The notes under the pieces are model-generated. The model was not told the DNA's origin. It was given only the letters and a program-made list of their open reading frames with translations, and did no database searches. Shown here piece after piece: positions 29,021-38,070 of a stretch of 64,000 nt of DNA. This DNA is from Rahnella sikkimica. Its GTDB lineage: Bacteria > Pseudomonadota > Gammaproteobacteria > Enterobacterales > Enterobacteriaceae. Numbering within the stretch: position 1 is the stretch's first letter; every line of letters starts with the position of its first letter. The position numbers were made by a program, and so were the translations under genes. Where the stretch lies: contig NZ_CP019062.1 of NCBI RefSeq assembly GCF_002951615.1, positions 1,240,001 through 1,304,000 on the forward strand. Reading direction: 5' to 3'.

Positions 29021-29851
29021 TTAAACATTCTCCCGTTGAGAAAGGGTAATAAAATGATCCAGCCCCTGACACCAGCCGTGCGGGCCAAATTCGGTGGTAC
29101 GAAATACCTGAGAATTGTTCCGGTGATTCACCGGCATTTGATGATCGTGATGGCCTTTAATCACCACGGCGTAATCCACGGCTTCCAGCATGGATAAATC
29201 ATTCGGGCCATCGCCCAGCCCGATACTCGTCACCGGCGCGCCGCGCTGCTGCCGGTATTGCGCAGACAGCCACTGCACCGCCTGGCCTTTTCCTGCATCA
29301 GTGCCCATGACGTGCCAGAAGCGGCCTCCTCGTGTCAGCGCCAGACCTTCGCGGGACAGACATTTTTTCAGATGCGAAAAATCCAGATCGTTGCCGAACC
29401 ACACCAGCGGCTCGGACGCTTCCCGCTGCATCGCCAGTTCAGCCTGCGCTTCAGATAAGCCCGTCCAGACTGCGACCTGTTTTGGCGTGACGTCACCAAA
29501 GCCGCGAAACTCAAAATCATAACGCTGGCGCAAATCGACCAGCGCCTGACGGATATCGCGGTAACAGGCACCCATGACGTGCACCGATTCCTGTTCAGAC
29601 GTTTGCCAGCCCGGCGGCAGGTGGATAATCGCCCCGTTTTCTGCAATATAAGGCTGATGGGTCAGGTGCAGGGCGGCCTGTAATGCCGTGACTTCCGCGG
29701 AGGTTTTACTGGTGGTCAGGATCAGCGGAATGTTCGCGGTAGCCAGTTTATCCAGCCACGGCTGCGCGGGTTTCCAGCTGTAATCGTGATGGTCGAGCAG
29801 CGACCCGTCCAGGTCAGTGAAAATAATTAAAGGATCATCAAGGTACGGCAT
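29021..29851 (-). CDS. yedP: Mannosyl/glucosyl-3-phosphoglycerate phosphatase (HAD)
   Basis: This 276-residue HAD-superfamily phosphatase should remove the phosphate from glucosyl- (or mannosyl-) 3-phosphoglycerate, finishing glucosylglycerate synthesis. The catalytic DxD is Asp13/Asp15 (FTDLDGSLLDHHDY), the Thr/Ser motif is LILTTSKTSAEV, and the metal-binding C-terminal loop is IGLGDGPNDLSML. The HHDY stretch after the nucleophile is typical of the MPGP subfamily (YedP/MpgP). It is the first gene of the pair with gpgS. Enteric homologues are often called yedP. Glucosylglycerate is known to accumulate under combined salt stress and nitrogen limitation in other bacteria. Confidence 0.88.
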   Translation of the reverse strand: MPYLDDPLIIFTDLDGSLLDHHDYSWKPAQPWLDKLATANIPLILTTSKTSAEVTALQAALHLTHQPYIAENGAIIHLPPGWQTSEQESVHVMGACYRDIRQALVDLRQRYDFEFRGFGDVTPKQVAVWTGLSEAQAELAMQREASEPLVWFGNDLDFSHLKKCLSREGLALTRGGRFWHVMGTDAGKGQAVQWLSAQYRQQRGAPVTSIGLGDGPNDLSMLEAVDYAVVIKGHHDHQMPVNHRNNSQVFRTTEFGPHGWCQGLDHFITLSQRENV

Positions 29852-30075
29852 CTTTTCTCCTCAATTTAACGGGGTTACAGAAGCCGATTGGTCGCAATGG
29901 TTTTCTGCCCCAGCCGCTAAGTATAGAATCAAAAATGACTTTTACCGGCAATCCGGCCATTTCAGGATTGTTTACCGGTCTGCCGCTGGCGTATAGCCAG
30001 CGCAACCCGGCTTTACCCGCAGGGCGTTTACAGGGATAATTTACCCCGGCCCCACCGCTGAAAAAGAGGTAAAAA

Positions 30076-30642
30076 ATGAGCGATGATGATGATTTATTCA
30101 GTCAGGAAATGGCAGGCGTCCAGCCTCTGGCGTCGGATAAACGGGTGGTCTACCTCAGGAGCTCAGCCACAGGGAATAAGCCGGAAACGGGCGAGGTTGC
30201 CGAAAAACGCGAGAACCCGCTGACCACCGGTTTTCTGAATATCCAGCCGTGCGATGAGCCGCTGGAATATAAACACGACGGCGTGCAGCAGGGGGTTCTC
30301 GATAAACTCCGGCAGGGGAAATACCCGCTGGAAGCCAGCCTGAATTTGCTGCGCAAGCCGGTGGAGCAATGTCGTCAGGAACTTTTTACCTTCTTCTGTC
30401 AGGCGCAGGCGGAAAATCTACGTACCCTGTTAATCATTCATGGTCGTGGCCGGGAAGACGAAAGCCACGCGAATATTGTGCGCAGCTATGTGGCGAAATG
30501 GCTGAAACAGCTCGATGAAGTGCAGGCTTTCAGCGTGGCAATCCAGAAAGATGGCGGCGCGGGTGCCTGTTATGTGGCGCTCAAAAAAACGGCGCAGGCC
30601 AAACAGGAAAACTGGGAGCGACACGCCAAACGCAGCCGCTGA
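30076..30642 (+). CDS. smrA: Smr-domain DNA endonuclease SmrA
   Basis: This 188-residue protein (E. coli YdaL/SmrA is 187) has an acidic N-terminal part and a C-terminal Smr domain from about residue 95. The domain carries LNLLRKPVEQCRQELFTFF, followed by the active-site loop LLIIHGRGRED and a final strand with GACYVALKK. Smr domains are nicking nucleases on DNA or cleave RNA; in E. coli the cellular role is not settled. It is followed 106 bases later by apbE on the same strand. Confidence 0.9.
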   Translation: MSDDDDLFSQEMAGVQPLASDKRVVYLRSSATGNKPETGEVAEKRENPLTTGFLNIQPCDEPLEYKHDGVQQGVLDKLRQGKYPLEASLNLLRKPVEQCRQELFTFFCQAQAENLRTLLIIHGRGREDESHANIVRSYVAKWLKQLDEVQAFSVAIQKDGGAGACYVALKKTAQAKQENWERHAKRSR

Positions 30643-30748
30643 CCGGAAACCTTCAACCGAAATTTTGTTGCGTCGTGGTTTAAGCGCGACCCCGTAATGT
30701 CCTGATACTTTTTCTGCCCGGCGACGGGCACTCAACTGAGCTATTTTC

Positions 30749-31798
30749 ATGTTTTCAAAACCGGTTTATTTACGTAGCGCACTGTTGCTGTGTGCGGTGG
30801 GGCTGCTGTCTGCCTGTGATCGCGGCGCGTCTGAGTCAGAAGATGCGCTGGTGATTGAAGGGAAAACCATGGGCACGTTTTACCGCGTCAGTCTGGCGGG
30901 AGTGGACAAAAACCGGGAAGTCGCGTTGCGTGAACAAATCGAAGCGCAGCTCAAAGAAGACGACCACGAACTGTCGACGTACAAAGAAGACTCGGTGCTT
31001 TCACGTTTTAACCAGTATCAGGGCAACGTACCGCAACCGATCAGTGCAGGGATGGCCGATGCGATCGTGACATCAATGCGCATTGGTCAGCTGACCGGCG
31101 GTGCGATGGATATCACCGTGGGGCCGCTGGTGAACCTGTGGGGCTTCGGGCCGGATAAACAGCCGGTGAAAATGCCGACGGCGCAACAGATTGCGGATGC
31201 CCGCCAGCGTATTGGTTTACAGCATCTGAAAGTGATCCAGCAAAGCGACGGGCAGTACCTGCAAAAAGATATGCAGGGGATGTATGTTGATCTCTCGACC
31301 GTTGGCGAAGGTTACGCGACCGATCATCTGGCGCGCCTGATTGAGGGCAACGGCATCAGCAATTACCTGGTGTCGGTGGGCGGTGCGGTGGTTTCGCGCG
31401 GATACAATCCGAAGGGCAATCCGTGGCAGGTGGCGATTCAGAAACCGACGGACAAAGAAACTGCCGTGCAGGCGATTGTTGATTTGCAGGGCATGGGCAT
31501 CAGCACTTCCGGCAGTTACCGCAATTATTATGAGCTCGACGGCAAACGGTTATCGCACATTATCGATCCGGCGACCGGTGCACCGATTACGCATAAACTG
31601 GTTTCGGCGACCGTGATTGCTCCGACTGCGCTCGAAGCCGATGGCTGGGACACCGGCCTGATGGTGCTGGGCACTCACAAAGCGCTGGCGCTTGCCGAGA
31701 AAGAACATCTGGCGGTCTATCTCATTACCAAAGAGGGCGACACCTTTAAAACGTATATGTCCCCTCAGTTCAAAGCCTACCTGAAAGATCCGGAGTAA
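30749..31798 (+). CDS. apbE: FAD:protein FMN transferase ApbE (lipoprotein)
   Basis: ApbE covalently attaches FMN, taken from FAD, to threonine residues in target proteins such as NqrB, NqrC and RnfG in the periplasm. The protein is 349 residues, with a lipobox LLSAC ending at Cys23, so it is anchored as a lipoprotein. The FAD/Mg binding elements are visible: TMGTFYRVSL near residue 42, AMDITVGPLVNLWGFG near 120, STVGEGYATDHLARLIE near 185, and HIIDPATGAPI near 270. It is convergent with a LysR gene only 5 bases downstream. Which flavinylated target it serves is not visible in the window. Confidence 0.94.
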   Translation: MFSKPVYLRSALLLCAVGLLSACDRGASESEDALVIEGKTMGTFYRVSLAGVDKNREVALREQIEAQLKEDDHELSTYKEDSVLSRFNQYQGNVPQPISAGMADAIVTSMRIGQLTGGAMDITVGPLVNLWGFGPDKQPVKMPTAQQIADARQRIGLQHLKVIQQSDGQYLQKDMQGMYVDLSTVGEGYATDHLARLIEGNGISNYLVSVGGAVVSRGYNPKGNPWQVAIQKPTDKETAVQAIVDLQGMGISTSGSYRNYYELDGKRLSHIIDPATGAPITHKLVSATVIAPTALEADGWDTGLMVLGTHKALALAEKEHLAVYLITKEGDTFKTYMSPQFKAYLKDPE

Positions 31799-31803
31799 CC
31801 GTT

Positions 31804-32706
31804 TCACAGCGTTCCGTGCAGTTTCTCCGCCAGATAATCGAGAAACACACGCAACGCTGGTGACTGGCCTTTGTGGCTGGCATACAGCGCCGAAATCTCA
31901 GACGGCGGTGTCTGCCAGTCCGGCAAAAAATAATGCAGCCTGCCGTTCGCTAAATCCTCTTTGCACGCCATTTCCGGCAACAACGCCACGCCCAGCCCGT
32001 CCACCGCCGCCTGTCGCAGCACCAGCAGATTATTGCTGATCATCTTCGGCGTTAGCGCCACTTTGCGGGCTCCTTCCTGCGGATGCGACAGTTCCCAGTG
32101 GCTCGCTGCCCACGCTGTTTTGCGCACCAAAGACGGCAGATAGCTTAGCTGTTCAACCGATGGTGCGGATGGCAACGCGCGGATAAATGCCGGGCTGGCC
32201 ACCAGCGCGTAGCGCAGCAACCCGAGCGCTTTGCGGTACAGGCCGGAATCCTCCAGTGGTTCACTGTGTGAGTGCAGGGTGACGTCGAAGTTCTCCTCCA
32301 GTAAATCCACCGCCCGGTTGATCGCCAGAAGCTCCAGCTGGATATCGGGAAAACGGGTCAGAAACTCCGTCATCAGCGGCGCGACCACCATTTCTGCCAT
32401 CATCACTGGCGTACAAACCCGCAGAAGCCCGCGCGGATTCTGCTGTAAATCATCAATGACCTGCCGCGCCGCCTGCGCCTGTTGCAGTAATTTCTGGCAT
32501 TCAATCGCGTAGCATTCGCCCACGCTGGTCACCGAAAAATGGCGCGACGTACGTTGCAGCAAACGCACGCCGAGGCGGGTTTCCAGCGCATCAACCCGGC
32601 GGCTGAGCAGGGACTTCGACAACCCCAGCGCACGGCCTGCGGAGGTAAACCCCTGGTGTTTCACCACGGCGGCAAACAGCGCCATGTCATTGAGATCTTC
32701 ATTCAT
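31804..32706 (-). CDS. LysR-family transcriptional regulator
   Basis: A 300-residue LysR-type regulator. The N-terminal winged helix-turn-helix has MALFAAVVKHQGFTSAGRAL and LSKSLLSRRVDALETRLGV; the rest is the effector domain (LRVCTPVMMAEMVVAPLM). The start at 32706 has a ggag site; an ATG eight codons upstream lacks one. It is divergent from the azoreductase-like gene 122 bases away, with repeated GTTG..ATA elements in between. It therefore probably controls that gene in response to an electrophile or aromatic compound. This job is inferred from position only. Confidence 0.9.
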   Translation of the reverse strand: MNEDLNDMALFAAVVKHQGFTSAGRALGLSKSLLSRRVDALETRLGVRLLQRTSRHFSVTSVGECYAIECQKLLQQAQAARQVIDDLQQNPRGLLRVCTPVMMAEMVVAPLMTEFLTRFPDIQLELLAINRAVDLLEENFDVTLHSHSEPLEDSGLYRKALGLLRYALVASPAFIRALPSAPSVEQLSYLPSLVRKTAWAASHWELSHPQEGARKVALTPKMISNNLLVLRQAAVDGLGVALLPEMACKEDLANGRLHYFLPDWQTPPSEISALYASHKGQSPALRVFLDYLAEKLHGTL

Positions 32707-32721
32707 CGGTGAAAAACTCCG

Positions 32722-32782
32722 TCGTTGCAATAATGGGACGATGTGTTGCGATATTAGATATTTTTCATTATTACAACAACGA
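32722..32782. promoter_or_regulatory. Candidate LysR operator between divergent genes
   Basis: An inverted pair tcgttgcaataatg (32722-32735) and its near-complement ending at 32782, with a related direct copy (gttgcgatatt) between them. Arrays of partly symmetric TTG-rich half sites between a LysR gene and its divergent target are typical of LysR autoregulation. No exact family consensus is known to me for this protein. Confidence 0.5.
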
Positions 32783-32828
32783 TTACCCTGTGTTCATGCC
32801 AACAAACGTAATGAAACAGGATTATCCA

Positions 32829-33443
32829 ATGAAAATTTTACACCTCGATTCCAGCCCGTTTACCACGGGTTCTGTCACCCGCGAACTTTCCGCGATGATC
32901 GTCGCCGAACTGTGCGCCCGTCATCCCGGTGCGGTCGTGACATACCGTGATCTGGGCGTCACGCCACCGCCGCATCTTTCTGCTGCGGCCATGAGCCTGC
33001 TGCACAACGCGCAGGACGAAGTCATCACGCCGCAATTACAAACCGAACTTGACGGCATTTATCAGTCGATTGAAGAACTGACGGCCTGCGACGTGCTGGT
33101 GATTGGCGCGCCGATGTACAACCACTCAATCCCGAGCAATCTCAAAGCCTGGCTGGATCAGGTCTGCCAGAAAGGGCTGACATTCCGCTACACGCCTCAG
33201 GGCGTCATCGGGCTGATCCCCGGCAAAACGGCTTTCGTGGCGTCAAGCCGTGGCGGGGTTTACACCACAGAAGAAGGCAAGCTGCATGATTTCCAGGAGC
33301 CTTATCTGGCGTCCATTCTGGAACTGATGGGTGTGGTGAATTGCCACATTATTCGTGCGGAAGGCGTGAGCCGTCAGACGATAGGCCGTGAGAAAGGGCT
33401 GGCGCAAGGGCGCGAAACGCTGCTTCAGATTTTGAATGCCTGA
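32829..33443 (+). CDS. FMN-dependent NADH-azoreductase family protein
   Basis: A 204-residue flavodoxin-fold quinone/azo reductase of the AzoR (AcpD) family, paralogous to the azoR gene at 54110-54727. It begins with the flavin-phosphate loop MKILHLDSSPFTTGSVTREL and has the conserved VLVIGAPMYNHSIPSNLKAW near residue 90 and FVASSRGGVYT near 140. These enzymes reduce quinones and azo compounds with NAD(P)H in the cytosol. The start at 32829 has an agga site and the exact family N terminus, although the frame is open to 32709. It is probably controlled by the divergent LysR protein. The physiological substrate is unknown. Confidence 0.87.
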   Translation: MKILHLDSSPFTTGSVTRELSAMIVAELCARHPGAVVTYRDLGVTPPPHLSAAAMSLLHNAQDEVITPQLQTELDGIYQSIEELTACDVLVIGAPMYNHSIPSNLKAWLDQVCQKGLTFRYTPQGVIGLIPGKTAFVASSRGGVYTTEEGKLHDFQEPYLASILELMGVVNCHIIRAEGVSRQTIGREKGLAQGRETLLQILNA

Positions 33444-33458
33444 AGCAGCGCGGCGGGT

Positions 33459-35741
33459 TTAGTTTTTGGCGGTGCTCACCAGTTCAAACAGCACAACGGT
33501 CCGCGATGTACAGATGTATTCGCGGCCAAACTCAAAGTTATGCTCGTTCACATCGTCGGGCTGGAACGTATCAAGAATATGCCGCCAGCCTTCACCGTGC
33601 GCCACGGAAGGGAGCGTAAACACGACATCTTCGTGTGAGGCGTTAAACAGCAGCAAAACCGTACTTAGCGACCCCTGACGCAGCAAACCCGTGGGTTGCG
33701 CACGACCATCGAGCAGCATCGCGATGCACTTGGCGTGCGGATCTTTCCAGGCGACGTCCGTCATTTCTTCGCCCTGCGGCTGGAACCAGCTCACATCCTT
33801 GACACCCAGTTTTTCATGCACCGCGCCGGTCAGAAAACGGCCACGGTGGAGGATCGGGAAACGCTTACGCAGGGCAATCAGCCGGTACGTAAAGAGCAGC
33901 AGCGACTGGCCTTTGTCCTCGATATTCCAGTTAACCCACGCAATTTCGGTGTCCTGACAATAGGCATTGTTATTGCCGTTTTGCGAGCGTGCAAATTCGT
34001 CCCCGGCCAGCAACATCGGCGTGCCCTGGGAAAACAGCAGCGTCGCCAGCATATTTCGCATCTGCCGCAGCCGCAGCGCATTAATGGCAGGATCATCAGT
34101 CTGACCTTCCACGCCGTAGTTGGCCGAAATATTGTTATCGCTGCCGTCTTTGCCGTTCTCGCCGTTGGCTTCGTTGTGTTTACTGGCGTAAGACACCCAG
34201 TCGTTGAGCGTGAAGCCGTCGTGCGCGGTAATAAAATTCACCGAGGCATAAGGCTTGCGCCCGCGGTGATTGAACAAATCTGCTGAGCCGGAAAGGCGGG
34301 TGGCAAACTGCGCCAGCTGGCCTTCGTCGCCGCGCCAGAATTTACGCACCGTGTCGCGGTAGCGGTCATTCCACTCCATCCAGCCCGGTGGGAAACCCCC
34401 GACCTGATAGCCGCCGGGGCCGCAATCCCAGGGTTCCGCAATCAGCTTGCACTGGCTGAGAACAGGATCCTGACGGCAGGTATCGAGAAAACCGCAGCCT
34501 TCGTCAAAACCGTAACTTTCCCGCCCGAGAATAGTGGCGAGATCGAACCGGAAGCCGTCGACCTGCATTTCTGTCGCCCAGTAACGCAGGGAATCCGTCA
34601 CCATTTGCAGCACGCGTGGGTGGCTGAGATTGAGCGTATTGCCGGTGCCTGTGTCATTAATGTAATAACGTTTATTGTGCGGCATCAGGCGGTAATAGCT
34701 GGCGTTGTCGATGCCTTTAAAGGAAAGCGTCGGGCCAAGCTCATTGCCTTCCGCCGTGTGGTTGTAAACCACGTCGAGAATGACCTCAATGTTCGCCGCG
34801 TGCAGGGTGGCAATCATTTGCTTGAATTCGTTCACCGTGTGCGTCGCCATATATTGCGGGTGCGGCGCGAAGAAACTCAGCGTGTTGTAACCCCAGAAAT
34901 TATGCAGCCCTTTATCCTGTAAATGCCGGTCATCGGTGAACGCATGAACCGGCATCAGCTCAACCGAGGTCACGCCCAGCGAGCGGATGTATTCCACGAT
35001 GTGCGGCGTACTCATCCCCGAGAATGTCCCGCGCAAATGCTCCGGCACCGCCGGATGACGCATGGTGTAACCGCGCACATGGGTTTCATAAATCAGCGTT
35101 TTTTCCCACGGAATATGGCGTTTGCGCGAACGCGCCCAGGAAAATGCCGGATCAATCACGCGGCACTTTGGCAGAAATTCCGCGCTGTCACGGTTATCAA
35201 TATGCAGATCTTTCTTCGCGCTTTGCATGTCATAGGCAAACAGCGCGTCATCCCATTTCAGTTCACCGACAATCTGTTTGGCATAAGGGTCGAGCAGTAA
35301 TTTGGCCGGATTAAACCGGTGACCGTCGTGCGGCGCATAAGGCCCGTGAACGCGGTAGGCATAAAGCAGACCGGGGCGTGCGTCCGGCAGATAGCCGTGC
35401 CAGACCTCGTCGGTGTACTCGGGCAGTTCAATCACGTCGTATTGCTCACCGGCTTCATTAAACAGGCACAATTCAACCTTGGTGGCGTTGGCGGAAAACA
35501 ACGCGAAGTTAACGCCCAGACCGTCCCAGGTCGCGCCGAGCGGGACGGGCAATCCTTCCCGTACGCGGGTGGTATGCCCGGAATCAAAACTGCGAACAAT
35601 TTCGCCGTCGCTGTAAGGATGGATGATGCGCACGCCCAAATCGTCAACGGCGATATCAACCTGTGCGTGGGAAGGAACGGTGCGGACTTCTCCCGTCGTG
35701 GCGGTGGGTTTACTTGTCTTACCGGATCGGGCCTTTGTCAT
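33459..35741 (-). CDS. glgX: Glycogen debranching enzyme (GlgX/TreX type)
   Basis: A 760-residue GH13 isoamylase-type enzyme that hydrolyses alpha-1,6 branches of glycogen or limit dextrin. After a 65-residue polar N-terminal extension there is a CBM48-like domain (PLGATWDGLGVNFALFSANA). The catalytic barrel follows, with nucleophile Asp400 (VDGFRFDLATI), acid/base Glu436 (IAEPWDCGPGG) and third acid Asp508 (TAHDGFTLND). It is about 100 residues longer than E. coli GlgX and closer in length to archaeal/actinobacterial TreX. The frame extends to 35894 but the ATG at 35741 with ggag upstream is preferred. No glg operon or trehalose genes lie next to it; it is convergent with the azoreductase gene 15 bases away. 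Confidence 0.92.
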   Translation of the reverse strand: MTKARSGKTSKPTATTGEVRTVPSHAQVDIAVDDLGVRIIHPYSDGEIVRSFDSGHTTRVREGLPVPLGATWDGLGVNFALFSANATKVELCLFNEAGEQYDVIELPEYTDEVWHGYLPDARPGLLYAYRVHGPYAPHDGHRFNPAKLLLDPYAKQIVGELKWDDALFAYDMQSAKKDLHIDNRDSAEFLPKCRVIDPAFSWARSRKRHIPWEKTLIYETHVRGYTMRHPAVPEHLRGTFSGMSTPHIVEYIRSLGVTSVELMPVHAFTDDRHLQDKGLHNFWGYNTLSFFAPHPQYMATHTVNEFKQMIATLHAANIEVILDVVYNHTAEGNELGPTLSFKGIDNASYYRLMPHNKRYYINDTGTGNTLNLSHPRVLQMVTDSLRYWATEMQVDGFRFDLATILGRESYGFDEGCGFLDTCRQDPVLSQCKLIAEPWDCGPGGYQVGGFPPGWMEWNDRYRDTVRKFWRGDEGQLAQFATRLSGSADLFNHRGRKPYASVNFITAHDGFTLNDWVSYASKHNEANGENGKDGSDNNISANYGVEGQTDDPAINALRLRQMRNMLATLLFSQGTPMLLAGDEFARSQNGNNNAYCQDTEIAWVNWNIEDKGQSLLLFTYRLIALRKRFPILHRGRFLTGAVHEKLGVKDVSWFQPQGEEMTDVAWKDPHAKCIAMLLDGRAQPTGLLRQGSLSTVLLLFNASHEDVVFTLPSVAHGEGWRHILDTFQPDDVNEHNFEFGREYICTSRTVVLFELVSTAKN

Positions 35742-35956
35742 ACTCGACGTCACTCCGTTTCTGGGAAATCTGACAAAAAAATTCCGAAAGAAGCCTGTCT
35801 GCGCATGTACAGGCAATATCAAGGAGTGTAGACCGGACTGGTGAAATTGACCCAAAAACCGCGAAAAGCTGTACAAGCTGAGAGGCTTCGTCAATAGTGA
35901 AAATGAAAAGCTAGCCTGCTAGTGATTATAAGAACTCATCCCCGAGGATTTCCTTT

Positions 35957-36901
35957 ATGACCATCGCTTTGCTGAGCCACATCGACCTTGATGCGGGCTA
36001 TCCTGACCGGTTTGCAGCAGCCGGATATTCCCTGCATTTCGCCACCACGCCCGAACAACGAGCTAACCTTGATCCGCAAATCGCCCGATCTATCCGCGCC
36101 ATTTTAACCATAGGCACCATCGGTGTGAGCGCGGCGGAAATCGCTGCATTGCCCGCACTGGAAATTATTTGTGCGCAGGGCGTCGGCTTTGAAAATATCG
36201 ATCTGGCAGCGGCAAAACAGCGCGGCATTCAGGTCACGCACGGCCCCGGCACCAACAGTTCGTCAGTTGTGGATCATACGCTGGCGCTGATGCTGGCAGT
36301 CACCCGCAGAATTCCGCAGTTCGATGCATCCGTTCGCGCCGGTGAATGGAAAAAAACACGCTGGAATGTGGACGGAATGTCCGGCAAGCGGCTGGGGATC
36401 ATCGGGCTGGGAAACATCGGTGCGCTGATTGCCCGCCGCGCTGCCGGTGGGTTTGATATGGAGGTGGGGTATCACAACCGCCGTCCTCAGGAAAACAGCC
36501 CGTATCCGTATTTTCCAAACGTCACAGAACTGGCCGGCTGGGCGGATTATCTGGTCGTCGCCACGCCCGGCGGTGCCAACACCACGCGGCTGGTGAATGC
36601 AGAGGTTTTGAAAGCGCTGGGGGAAAACGGTTATCTGATTAACATTTCGCGGGGCAGCGTGGTGGACAGCGACGCGCTGATCGCCAGCCTGCAACGCCAT
36701 GAAATTGCCGGAGCCGCGCTGGATGTGGTGGACGGAGAGCCGAAAGTCCCGGCAGAAATGCTGGCGCTGGATAATCTGGTACTGACGCCGCATGTAGCAG
36801 GCCGGTCGCCGGAATCCGTTGAAAATATGATGGTTCTGGTGCAGTCGAATCTGGATGCACATTTTTCAGGTCAGCCGGTCGTGACGCCGGTGCCTGAATA
36901 A
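35957..36901 (+). CDS. D-isomer-specific 2-hydroxyacid dehydrogenase
   Basis: A 314-residue NAD(P)-dependent dehydrogenase of the D-2-hydroxyacid family, similar to hydroxypyruvate/glyoxylate reductases. The nucleotide fold is LGIIGLGNIGALIARRAAG near residue 145. The catalytic Arg lies in INISRGSVVDSDA near 230, the Glu in VVDGEPKVPAEM near 262, and the His in LTPHVAGRSPESVENM near 283. No membrane segments or signal. It appears as a single transcription unit with a terminator after it. The exact substrate (glyoxylate, hydroxypyruvate or 2-ketogluconate) cannot be settled; a 2-ketogluconate reductase role would suit an organism that oxidises sugars in the periplasm. Confidence 0.88.
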   Translation: MTIALLSHIDLDAGYPDRFAAAGYSLHFATTPEQRANLDPQIARSIRAILTIGTIGVSAAEIAALPALEIICAQGVGFENIDLAAAKQRGIQVTHGPGTNSSSVVDHTLALMLAVTRRIPQFDASVRAGEWKKTRWNVDGMSGKRLGIIGLGNIGALIARRAAGGFDMEVGYHNRRPQENSPYPYFPNVTELAGWADYLVVATPGGANTTRLVNAEVLKALGENGYLINISRGSVVDSDALIASLQRHEIAGAALDVVDGEPKVPAEMLALDNLVLTPHVAGRSPESVENMMVLVQSNLDAHFSGQPVVTPVPE

Positions 36902-36931
36902 TCCGCCGGTTTATTTGCCGAATGTTGAGAT

Positions 36932-36954
36932 AAAACGCCGCCTGCCGGCGTTTT
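36932..36954 (+). terminator. Terminator after the hydroxyacid dehydrogenase gene
   Basis: A 9-base stem (aaaacgccg / cggcgtttt) with a 5-base loop and a run of seven T, 30 bases after the stop codon. Confidence 0.92.
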
Positions 36955-37085
36955 TTTATGGGCGTTAAACATCCGACGGGCGCTCTATAGTCGTAAAAAG
37001 CATAAGTAACCGCTTTTTCTTATTTGTCTGGCATAGCGACAGATCGTAACAATAGGGTTTTCAGACAGAGCAGAGGCAGACAGCG

Positions 37086-38039
37086 GTGAATTTTCAACAA
37101 CTCAAAATTATACGGGAATCCGCGCGATGCAATTACAACCTGACCGAAGTCTCGAACATGTTGTTCACTTCGCAGTCAGGCGTCAGTCGTCATATTCGCG
37201 AGCTGGAAGATGAACTGGGCGTTGAGATTTTCATCCGTCGCGGCAAGCGTCTGCTGGGGCTGACCGAGCCGGGTAAAGAACTGCTGGCCGTAGCAGAACG
37301 TATTCTCAACGAAGCGCAGAATATCCGCCGTCTGGCCGATGTGTTTTCAAAAGAAGACGCGGGCGTGCTGACCATCGCCACCACGCACACGCAGGCGCGT
37401 TACAGTTTGCCCAAAGTGATTAAAGCCTTTCGGGCGATTTATCCGGGCGTGCGGCTGGAACTTCATCAGGGTTCGCCGCAGGAAGTGCTGGCGATGTTAC
37501 TGAGCGGGCAGGCCGACGTGGCCATCGCCAGCGAAAAACTGATGAATGACCCGGCGGTGGCGGCATTTCCATATTACCGCTGGCACCACGCGATTGTGGT
37601 TCCGCAAGGGCATCCGCTGACGTTGCAGCATCCGGTCACCTTACAGCATCTCAGCGAACAACCGCTGATCACTTACCGTCAGGGAATTACAGGCCGTTCC
37701 CGTCTGGATGATGCGTTCAGCCGTGCAGCGCTCACTGCGGATATCGTGCTCAGTGCGCAGGATTCTGACGTGATTAAAACCTACGTCGAACTGGGGTTAG
37801 GTGTGGGGATCCTGGCGGATAAAGCCTTTGAAGCCGCGCGTGACACCGGGCTTCAGCTGATTAACGCCGAGCATCTGTTCGAAGGCAACACCGTCTGGCT
37901 GGGGCTTAAAAAAGCGCAGTTGCAGAGAAACTACGTCTGGCGGTTTATCGAACTGTGTAACCCTGGGTTGTCGGTGAATGAGATCAAGGAGAAGGTGTTT
38001 GCGGTGGGGGATGAGCCGGTGATTGACTATCAGATTTGA
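37086..38039 (+). CDS. cbl: LysR-type regulator Cbl
   Basis: Cbl is a CysB-like LysR regulator that activates genes for use of sulfonates and other organic sulfur when sulfate is scarce. The 317-residue protein follows E. coli Cbl (316) along its length. The HTH region MLFTSQSGVSRHIRELEDEL, the effector-domain ATTHTQARYSLPKVIKAF and the YRQGITGRSRLDDAF loop are nearly the same, and it ends in the family tail IDYQI. It starts with GTG. In E. coli cbl is next to nac; here it stands alone before a repeat-filled region. No sulfonate genes are adjacent. Confidence 0.94.
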   Translation: MNFQQLKIIRESARCNYNLTEVSNMLFTSQSGVSRHIRELEDELGVEIFIRRGKRLLGLTEPGKELLAVAERILNEAQNIRRLADVFSKEDAGVLTIATTHTQARYSLPKVIKAFRAIYPGVRLELHQGSPQEVLAMLLSGQADVAIASEKLMNDPAVAAFPYYRWHHAIVVPQGHPLTLQHPVTLQHLSEQPLITYRQGITGRSRLDDAFSRAALTADIVLSAQDSDVIKTYVELGLGVGILADKAFEAARDTGLQLINAEHLFEGNTVWLGLKKAQLQRNYVWRFIELCNPGLSVNEIKEKVFAVGDEPVIDYQI

Positions 38040-38070
38040 TGGTATGAGGCGTCATACAGGCGCCTGATAA

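Noticed and set aside
29984..30002. Hairpin cgctggc-gtata-gccagcg upstream of smrA as a terminator
   Set aside because: There is no T-run on either strand, and no gene ends just before it. It is left as an unexplained small palindrome.
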